12,160 nucleotides of DNA from JBGSWL01 sp041752455 (GTDB taxonomy: Bacteria; Pseudomonadota; Alphaproteobacteria; Rhizobiales; Rhizobiaceae): positions 1 to 12,160 of the forward strand of contig JBGSWL010000049.1 of assembly GCA_041752455.1 (NCBI GenBank), given 5' to 3'. Made by a program: the position numbers and the translations under genes. This document shows positions 6,150 to 12,160 of the stretch, one piece after another (the stretch's first letter is position 1; the number at the start of each line of letters is the position of its first letter). The notes beneath the pieces were generated by a model. The model searched no databases. It was not told the origin of the DNA and saw only the letters and a list, made by a program, of their open reading frames with translations.

Positions 6150-6178
6150 CTTATGGCAGGCCCCGCCGTGCCGTTCAA
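6150..6178 (-). promoter_or_regulatory. Candidate promoter for trpS at the end of murJ
   Basis: On the minus strand TTGAAC (6178-6173) and CATAAG (6155-6150) are 17 bases apart, each matching four of six consensus bases. The -35 box overlaps the murJ stop codon. It would give a leader of about 36 bases before trpS. Weak, visual evidence only. Confidence 0.3.
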
Positions 6179-7749
6179 GTGGACGTGGCGGCCCGCCTGC
6201 GGCGCAACAACCGCATGATCGCAGCCCGGTCGATCGCGCCGGTTGCGATGGCGAGGCCGAAATAGACGACGATCGACAATCCGAGCAACACCGCGACCGT
6301 TGTCAGGCGGGTCAGGAGGCCTGCCGATGCGAAAAGGTCGCCAAATGCGTAGCGGTAGCCGAGCAGAACGATTGCCATGGCGAGGGTGCAAAAGAGGATC
6401 TTGCCAAGCCGCAGGACAGTGGATGCCTGCGGCCGGAAATCGCGCCGCCACCACAGATACCCGCCAAGCAGGATGGCATTGGCCCAGCCTGAAAGGCTGG
6501 TTGCCAGCGCGATGCCGACATGGCCAAGGGATGGAAACAGCAGCAGGCTGCCGCCGGCGTTGATCACCAGCGCCGCCACGGAAAACCACAACGGCGTGCG
6601 CATGTCTTCACGGGCAAAATAGGCCGGCTGGAACACCTTGATCATCACGAACGCTGGCAGGCCGATGCCGAAAGCTGCCAGCGCCGCCGCAACGCCGCCG
6701 GTGGTCACCGATGTGAACGCGCCGCGCTCATAGAGCACCGTGACGATCTCCACCGGGATGATCATCAGTGCAATGGCTGCCGGGACCGTCAGGCCAAGAC
6801 CGAATTCCAGCGACTTGTTCTGCAGCGATGCGGTTTCGCCCGCATCGCCCGCCCGCAGCGCGCGCGACAGTTCCGGCAGCAACACGACGCCGATGGCGAC
6901 ACCGACGACGCCAAGCGGCAGCTGGTAGATGCGGTCCGCATAGGACAGCAGCGCAATGGCGCCCTCCTGGCGCGAGGCGATGATCTGGCCGATCACCAGA
7001 TTGATCTGCACCGTGCCGCCGGTCAGAGCGGCGGGCAGGGCAAGCGCAAGCAGGCGGCGCACCTTGGCGCTCATTTGCGGTCGCCGTGGCCGGAACGAGA
7101 AATCCGCACGGCGCAGTTCCAGCACCAGAAGGCCGAGCTGGAGAAAGCCCGACACCACCACACCAAAGGCCAGCAGATAGCCGACAACCGGATCGCTGGC
7201 ATTCGTGTACCCGGCATAGAGCAGCGCCGCGATCAGCACGGCGTTAAGGAGCACGGGCGCCAGCGCGGCGATGAAATAGCGCCGCAGGGAATTGAGAATG
7301 CCCGACAGCATGGCCACCAGGGACATGGCGGCAAGATAGGGGAACATGATCCGCGTCAGGTCGGTCGTCAGCGCAAACTTTTCCGGGTTTTCGGCAAAGG
7401 CCGGCGCGATGATGGTGCCGACAAGCGCCGGCATGAATGCCATCGCAAAGACGGTCAGCACCGCAAGGATCAGCGTCAGCACCGAAAATACTTCGCCGGC
7501 AAATTTTGCCGCCTCCTCTTTTCCGCCACCTTCAAGTTCCTTGGCAAACAGGGGGACAAAGGCCGAGTTGAAAGCCCCTTCGGCAAACAGGCGGCGGAAC
7601 AGGTTCGGAAACCGGAACGCCGCATAGAACGCATCGGCGACCGGTCCCGCGCCCAGCGTTGCCGCAATCAGCGCCTCGCGCACAAAGCCGAGCACACGGC
7701 TCGCCGAGGTCGCGCCACCGACGCTGGCGAATTTTGCAAAAAGGCTCAT
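6175..7749 (-). CDS. murJ: Lipid II flippase MurJ
   Basis: This 524-residue inner-membrane protein of the MOP exporter superfamily flips the peptidoglycan precursor lipid II to the periplasmic face. Hydrophobic segments run along almost the whole chain, consistent with the 14 helices of the family. Residues essential in E. coli MurJ align without gaps: Arg18 and Arg24 (SRVLGFVRE), Asp39 (DAFYAAF), Arg52-Arg53 and Glu57 (NLFRRLFAEGAFNSAFVP). Asp272-Arg273 lies in YADRIYQLPLGVVGVAIG. Position 25 is Glu where E. coli has Asp, a conservative change. Older annotations call the gene mviN. ATG 7749 shares one base with the TGA of glnD (TGATG), which points to translational coupling; a GGGA site lies seven bases upstream. 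trpS follows 67 bases downstream. Confidence 0.96.
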   Translation of the reverse strand: MSLFAKFASVGGATSASRVLGFVREALIAATLGAGPVADAFYAAFRFPNLFRRLFAEGAFNSAFVPLFAKELEGGGKEEAAKFAGEVFSVLTLILAVLTVFAMAFMPALVGTIIAPAFAENPEKFALTTDLTRIMFPYLAAMSLVAMLSGILNSLRRYFIAALAPVLLNAVLIAALLYAGYTNASDPVVGYLLAFGVVVSGFLQLGLLVLELRRADFSFRPRRPQMSAKVRRLLALALPAALTGGTVQINLVIGQIIASRQEGAIALLSYADRIYQLPLGVVGVAIGVVLLPELSRALRAGDAGETASLQNKSLEFGLGLTVPAAIALMIIPVEIVTVLYERGAFTSVTTGGVAAALAAFGIGLPAFVMIKVFQPAYFAREDMRTPLWFSVAALVINAGGSLLLFPSLGHVGIALATSLSGWANAILLGGYLWWRRDFRPQASTVLRLGKILFCTLAMAIVLLGYRYAFGDLFASAGLLTRLTTVAVLLGLSIVVYFGLAIATGAIDRAAIMRLLRRRRAATST

Positions 7750-10571
7750 CAGGCGGTCCCGTCGGAAGTTTTGGCGCGCATCGGGCGCGGTGATGCATCG
7801 TCGCTCAGAACCGCGCGCAGGGCCTTGCGAATGCGGCTTTGGCGCGCCGAATCCTCGACCTTTTGTCCGATCAGGTCGGTAACATAAAAGGTATCGATCA
7901 CCTTTTCCCCGAAGGTCGTGATGTGTGCGGAGCGGATGTCGAGTTGCAGGTCCGAAATCGCCGACGTCAGCCGCGACAACAGCGCCGGCCGGTCCAGCCC
8001 TTCGACCTCGATCACGGTGAACCGGTTCGACAGCGTGTTGTTGATGCGCACGTTCGGCTCGACGTGGAAGGCACCGAGATTGCGCTTGCGCTTGTCCTGG
8101 TTGGCCAGAACATCCGGCAGGCGAATGGTGCCGGCAAGAACGTTTTCGATCTGCTCGCCAATGCGCCGTGCGCGGCGCAGTTCGTCGGCATCATCGGGAA
8201 ATTCGCGCTTGATGAGGATCGTGTCGAGCGCCCGGCCATCGGTCGTCGTGAACACATGGGCGCCGTCGATCGAGGCCCCAGCGGACGAACAGGAAGCCGC
8301 GATGATCGACAGGAGGCGCGGATGGTCCGGCGCGAGCACGGTGATTTCGGTGATCGCCTGAAACGCATCGGTGCGCACGTCTGTCGCCAGTTTGCGGTCG
8401 TCTCCGCCAGCCTTGCGCACAAATGCCGCGTGGCGAACCTGATCTTCCGGATCGACCGTCAGAAGGTAGTTGTCATAGTGCAGCGCCACATAGGCCTCGC
8501 GCTCGGCGTCCGGCCAATCGCTGAGCCGTGCAGCCAAGGCCTCACGTTGGCGGCTGACGCGATCACGCCGGCTGACCTCGGAAAACCCGCCGGTCAGCGC
8601 CAGTTCCGCCTCGGCATAAAGCGAGCGCAGCAACTGGCCTTTCCAGCCGTTCCAGACGCCCGGGCCGACGGCGCGGATGTCGCAGATCGTCAGCACCAGC
8701 AGCAGCTTGAGGCGGCGCATCGTCTGCACCCTTGAGACGAAATCCTCGATCGTCTTGCGGTCTGACAGATCGCGTGACTGGGCGATCATGCTCATCGTCA
8801 GGTGTTCCTCGATCAACCAGGCGACCAGCGCAGTGTCCTCCGCAGACAGTCCGAGCCGCGGGCCAAGCTTGCGCGCGACCTCGGCGCCGGCCATCGAATG
8901 GTCCTGCGGCCGCCCTTTGGCGATATCGTGCAGCAGTAGTGCCACGAAGAGGATCGTCCGATCCTCCTTCAGTCCGCCCATCAGCGTCGCGGCGAGCGGA
9001 TGCTCCTTGTCGAGCACGCCCTTTTCCATTTGCGCGAGAACGCCGACCGTGCGGATCAGGTGCTCATCGACCGTGTAATGATGATACATGTTGAACTGCA
9101 TCATCGCGACGATCTTGCCGAAATCGGGAATGAAGCGCCCCAGGACACCCGCTTCGTTCATCCGTCGAAGATTGAGCTCCGGGTCGTTGCGCGAGGTCAG
9201 GATGTTGATGAACATCGCGTTTGCATTGACGTCGGCGCGAAGGTCCCGGTTGATCCGCTTCAGCGACTTGCGCACCAGTTGCAGCGCTTGCGGATGGTAT
9301 TCTAGGCCATAGCGGTCGGCCAGATGGAAGATGCGGATCAGGTTGACCGGGTCGCGCTCGAAGACGTTCTCGTTGGCGACGTTGATCCGCTGCCGGTCGA
9401 TCACGAAGTCGGATATGCCCGCAATCTTCCGGCTGCGGCGCGAGAAGGCAAGGCCCGGCAGCAGCGCCGAAAGCAAGGGCGCCTGCTTGATTTCCTGATC
9501 CTCCAGCGCCGAACAGAAGATGCGCGTCAGATCGCCGACATCCTTGGCGATCAGGAAGTAGTGCTTCATGAAGCGCTCGACATCCTCAAGCCCCGGATGC
9601 GACTGGTAGCCGAGCCGTTCGGCCAATGACCGCTGCACATCGAACGACAAGCGTTCTTCGGCTTTGCCGGTCAGGAAATGCAGGTGACAGCGCACCGCCC
9701 AGAGAAAATCCTCGCATTTGACGAACAGTTTGAAGTCGGCGCGCGAAAACAGGCCGAGCTTGACCAGTTCGCTGCGGCGGCGCACCCGGTAGGCGTATTT
9801 GGCAATCCAGAACAGCGTATGCAGGTCGCGAAGACCGCCCTTGCCTTCCTTGACATTGGGCTCGACGACATAACGCGCCTCGCCCATGCGCTTGTGGCGC
9901 TGGTCGCGCTCGGCAAGCTTGGCCGCAATGAACTGCGGCGCGGTCCGCTGCACCACATCGCGGCTGAACCGGTCCATCAGCGTGTCGAATAGCGCCTCGT
10001 CGCCGGCCAGATGCCGGGCTTCGAGGATCGACGTGCAAATCGTCGTGTCGGTCTTGGACAGGCGGATGCAGTCGTCGATCGTGCGGGTCGCATGACCGAC
10101 CTTCAGCCCGAGATCCCACAGCATGTAGAGGATGTACTCGGCCAGTTGCTCGCCGAGCGGGGTCTGCTTGTAGGGCAGCACGAACAGGAGATCGACGTCG
10201 GAACCGGGCGCCAGTGTGCCGCGACCATAGCCGCCGACGGCCACGAGAGCGAGGCGCTCGCCGCGCGACAGGTTGGAAGCCTTGAAGACATGGTCCATGG
10301 CAAAGCGGTGGATCGCCCGGATGATCGTGTCCTGCAGATCGCAAAGCCGTTCGGCACAACCGCGCCCTTTGCCATCGACAAAAAGCTGGCGCTCGGCAGC
10401 GGCACGACCTTCGATCATCGTGGCGCGCAGATGCCGGACCACCTGCTGGCGCACCTCCGATGACGCGCCCTTGCCGCCATTGGCATGGCAAAGCGCCGTC
10501 AGTGCGTCATCGAGGGAAACCGGATCGGCTTCGTCGATGGCGGTGGATGATGTGGTGATCGCTTCGGCCAA
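7749..10571 (-). CDS. glnD: Bifunctional PII uridylyltransferase/uridylyl-removing enzyme GlnD
   Basis: This is the cytoplasmic nitrogen sensor. It adds UMP to PII proteins (GlnB/GlnK) when glutamine is low and removes it when glutamine is high. With the start used here it has 940 residues, normal for the family. The nucleotidyltransferase domain has GGYGRG at 113-118 and SDVDL at 124-128. The family block VEPNVKEGKGGLRDLHTLFW is near 237-256. The HD domain for UMP removal has HHYTVDEH at 498-505 and the pair His549-Asp550 (LLLHDIAKG). Two C-terminal ACT domains, the glutamine-sensing part, begin near ITVLAPDHPRLL and VIEVEGLDRPALL. There is no ATG or GTG before residue 52. I chose TTG 10571, which follows AAGGACTGAAAGG and starts 7 bases after mutS. 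TTG 10598 would add nine residues and overlap mutS. The stop overlaps the murJ start by one base. Confidence 0.95.
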   Translation of the reverse strand: MAEAITTSSTAIDEADPVSLDDALTALCHANGGKGASSEVRQQVVRHLRATMIEGRAAAERQLFVDGKGRGCAERLCDLQDTIIRAIHRFAMDHVFKASNLSRGERLALVAVGGYGRGTLAPGSDVDLLFVLPYKQTPLGEQLAEYILYMLWDLGLKVGHATRTIDDCIRLSKTDTTICTSILEARHLAGDEALFDTLMDRFSRDVVQRTAPQFIAAKLAERDQRHKRMGEARYVVEPNVKEGKGGLRDLHTLFWIAKYAYRVRRRSELVKLGLFSRADFKLFVKCEDFLWAVRCHLHFLTGKAEERLSFDVQRSLAERLGYQSHPGLEDVERFMKHYFLIAKDVGDLTRIFCSALEDQEIKQAPLLSALLPGLAFSRRSRKIAGISDFVIDRQRINVANENVFERDPVNLIRIFHLADRYGLEYHPQALQLVRKSLKRINRDLRADVNANAMFINILTSRNDPELNLRRMNEAGVLGRFIPDFGKIVAMMQFNMYHHYTVDEHLIRTVGVLAQMEKGVLDKEHPLAATLMGGLKEDRTILFVALLLHDIAKGRPQDHSMAGAEVARKLGPRLGLSAEDTALVAWLIEEHLTMSMIAQSRDLSDRKTIEDFVSRVQTMRRLKLLLVLTICDIRAVGPGVWNGWKGQLLRSLYAEAELALTGGFSEVSRRDRVSRQREALAARLSDWPDAEREAYVALHYDNYLLTVDPEDQVRHAAFVRKAGGDDRKLATDVRTDAFQAITEITVLAPDHPRLLSIIAASCSSAGASIDGAHVFTTTDGRALDTILIKREFPDDADELRRARRIGEQIENVLAGTIRLPDVLANQDKRKRNLGAFHVEPNVRINNTLSNRFTVIEVEGLDRPALLSRLTSAISDLQLDIRSAHITTFGEKVIDTFYVTDLIGQKVEDSARQSRIRKALRAVLSDDASPRPMRAKTSDGTA

Positions 10572-10574
10572 CTG

Positions 10575-10587
10575 CCTTTCAGTCCTT
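10575..10587 (-). promoter_or_regulatory. Ribosome binding site region of glnD, spanning the mutS stop
   Basis: On the minus strand AAGGACTGAAAGG contains two purine-rich candidates, AAGGA (11 bases before TTG 10571) and AAAGG (3 bases before). Neither has ideal spacing. The mutS TGA lies inside this block, so ribosomes ending mutS would be well placed to restart on glnD. It is the main reason for choosing TTG 10571 over TTG 10598. Confidence 0.45.
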
Positions 10588-12160
10588 ATTCGTCGCAAGC
10601 GCCTTGAGGCTGTAAAGCGCTTCGAGGGCGGCGAGCGGAGTCATTTCATCCGGCGCCAGTTTGTCAAGCGCTGCAAGCACATGGCCCGCCACCGGGTCCG
10701 CCGCAGCAGGCTTCGGTGACGCCTGCCGCACCTCGGCGGAAAACAGCGGCAGGTCATCAATGATCGGCTTGCGCTCGCTGCGCCCCTGATCTTCAAGCCG
10801 GGCCAGAACATCGCGGGCACGTGCGACCACCTGATCGGGCAGGCCGGCAAGCCGCGCGACCTGGACACCGTAGGACCGGTCGGCGGCTCCCTTGGCAACT
10901 TCATGAAGGAAGACCACGTCGCCGTTCCATTCCTTGACCCGCATCGTCACATTGGCCAGCCGGGCCAGCCGCGCGCTCAGCGCCGTCAGTTCGTGGAAGT
11001 GGGTGGCAAACAACGTCCGGCACCGGTTTTTCTCGTGCAGGTATTCGATTGCTGCCCAAGCGATCGACAGGCCGTCAAACGTTGCCGTGCCGCGCCCGAT
11101 CTCGTCAAGGATCACCAGCGAGCGCTCGGTCGCCTGGTTGAGGATCGCGGCGGTTTCGACCATTTCCACCATGAAGGTCGAGCGACCGCGCGCCAGATCG
11201 TCGGACGCGCCAACCCGCGAGAACAGGCGGTCGACAATGCCGATCTCGGCGCTTCCGGCCGGAACGAACGAACCGGCCTGCGCCATCACGGCAATCAGCG
11301 CATTCTGGCGCAGGAACGTCGACTTGCCGCCCATGTTCGGTCCGGTCAGCAGCCAGAGGGCACCGCTCTCGTCGGCGCTGCTTCCCGCCGCAGGCGACAG
11401 ATCGCAGTCATTGGCAACAAACGGGTGACTTGCCTGGCGCCGCAACGCCTGTTCGACGACCGGATGGCGCCCTGCAACAATGCGGAACCTTGCGGTGGCA
11501 TCGACCTGCGGGCGGCAATAGCCCTCTATCTCGGCCAATTCGGCAAGCCCGGCCGAAACATCAAGCACGGCAACCGCCTCGGCGACGGCGCGAAGGCTGT
11601 CGGCCGCTTCGATGCAGGCAACCCGCATCGTCTCGTAAAGGTCCAGCTCGATGGCGATCGCACTTCCGGCCGCATTGGCGATCCGGCTTTCCATGTCGGC
11701 CAGTTCGACGGTCGTGAACCGCATGGCATTTGCCAGCGTCTGCCGGTGGATGAAGCGCTGGCGCGCCGCATCCGATCCGGTCAGCGCGTCGGCATTCTGC
11801 TGGGTCACTTCGATGAAATAACCGAGCACATTGTTGTGGCGGATCTTCAGCGACCGGACGCCGGTCTCCTCGCCATAGCGCACCTGCATCGCTGCAACGA
11901 CTTGTCTGCTTTCATCGCGAAGGCTGCGCAACTCATCAAGCTCGTCATGGGCACCGCGTGCGATGAAGCCGCCATCGCGCGCCATCAGCGGCAGATCGTC
12001 AGCCAGTTGTCTGGAAAGCAAACCGGCAAGCCCGAGGGGACGCGCCGCAAGCGCGTCGCGCGCCAAAAGCAGTTCCGCCGGCAGGTCGAGCCCCGCAAGG
12101 GCTGCAGTAATGCCTGACGCGCCTTCCAGCCCGTCGCGGATAGCGGCGAGATCGCGCGGC
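10579..12160 (-). CDS. mutS: DNA mismatch repair protein MutS, C-terminal part (5' end outside window)
   Basis: The last 526 residues of MutS, the mismatch-recognising ATPase that starts methyl-independent or strand-directed repair, are visible. The mismatch-binding and connector domains lie outside the window. What remains is part of the lever/clamp region, including RSLKIRHNNVLGYFIEVT, then the full ATPase domain. Walker A is GPNMGGKST at bases 11317-11343. The Walker B/signature LVILDEIGRGTATFDG follows, with Ala where E. coli has Ser in GRGTSTFDG, and then ATHFHEL. Near the C-terminus, DDLPLF (bases 10756-10773) resembles a beta-clamp binding motif, as E. coli MutS has in a similar place (inference). 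The frame is open to the window edge. The TTG at 12066 is only an internal codon, because upstream codons continue a normal MutS sequence. The TGA stop overlaps the glnD ribosome binding region. Confidence 0.97.
   Translation of the reverse strand, partial: PRDLAAIRDGLEGASGITAALAGLDLPAELLLARDALAARPLGLAGLLSRQLADDLPLMARDGGFIARGAHDELDELRSLRDESRQVVAAMQVRYGEETGVRSLKIRHNNVLGYFIEVTQQNADALTGSDAARQRFIHRQTLANAMRFTTVELADMESRIANAAGSAIAIELDLYETMRVACIEAADSLRAVAEAVAVLDVSAGLAELAEIEGYCRPQVDATARFRIVAGRHPVVEQALRRQASHPFVANDCDLSPAAGSSADESGALWLLTGPNMGGKSTFLRQNALIAVMAQAGSFVPAGSAEIGIVDRLFSRVGASDDLARGRSTFMVEMVETAAILNQATERSLVILDEIGRGTATFDGLSIAWAAIEYLHEKNRCRTLFATHFHELTALSARLARLANVTMRVKEWNGDVVFLHEVAKGAADRSYGVQVARLAGLPDQVVARARDVLARLEDQGRSERKPIIDDLPLFSAEVRQASPKPAAADPVAGHVLAALDKLAPDEMTPLAALEALYSLKALATNKD

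Noticed and set aside
5022..6218. Plus-strand open frame of 398 codons opposite trpS
   Set aside because: Low-complexity Arg/His/Gly composition typical of antisense frames; trpS is unambiguous on the minus strand.
6520..7887. Long plus-strand open frame of 455 codons opposite murJ
   Set aside because: Its translation is rich in Arg, His, Gln and Asp without any domain, as expected from the antisense of a GC-rich gene. murJ on the other strand has full-length homology.
7839..8735. Plus-strand open frame of 298 codons opposite glnD
   Set aside because: Same antisense pattern; it covers the conserved ACT domains of GlnD.
10903..12117. Long plus-strand open frame of 404 codons opposite mutS
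   Set aside because: Antisense shadow of mutS in high-GC sequence; no recognisable motif, and the MutS ATPase motifs are clear on the minus strand.

Overview
This is an ordinary-looking stretch of chromosome from an alphaproteobacterium, most likely of the order Hyphomicrobiales (Rhizobiales). The evidence is high GC content, a RegB/RegA (ActS/ActR) redox two-component pair, an MmcB-family repair protein, and the gene run mutS-glnD-murJ-trpS-usp-nfu. I believe that order is typical of rhizobia and relatives, from general knowledge and not from a search. Nothing marks the window as mobile: I saw no transposase, integrase, phage gene, tRNA, rRNA or CRISPR array. No stretch longer than about 190 bases lacks a gene.

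Left part, plus strand (1-2454): the 3' end of hrpB (RNA helicase-like protein), then regB (membrane redox-sensing histidine kinase) and regA (response regulator). A promoter-like sequence directly in front of regB would give a leaderless transcript. regA follows 24 bases after regB behind a strong ribosome binding site, so the pair looks like one operon.

Middle (2459-3813): mmcB lies on the minus strand, convergent with regA across 11 bases that contain a GC hairpin. Divergent from mmcB is a lipoprotein-type L,D-transpeptidase. The 186 bases between their starts hold a palindrome, a tandem 10-bp repeat and a CtrA-like site. A strong bidirectional terminator separates the transpeptidase from the next convergent gene.

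Right part, minus strand (3831-12160): transcription runs from right to left through mutS (mismatch repair; its 5' end lies outside the window), glnD (nitrogen sensor uridylyltransferase), murJ (lipid II flippase), trpS (tryptophanyl-tRNA synthetase), a universal stress protein and an Nfu-type iron-sulfur scaffold. mutS-glnD-murJ are tightly packed: there are 7 bases between mutS and the preferred glnD start, and a one-base stop/start overlap between glnD and murJ. A possible internal promoter lies before trpS.

The genes cover redox control, DNA repair, cell-wall synthesis and remodelling, nitrogen control and translation. I found no convincing undescribed system. The points most worth checking are regulatory: the leaderless regB start, the mmcB/transpeptidase intergenic region with its CtrA-like site, and the unusual glnD start.
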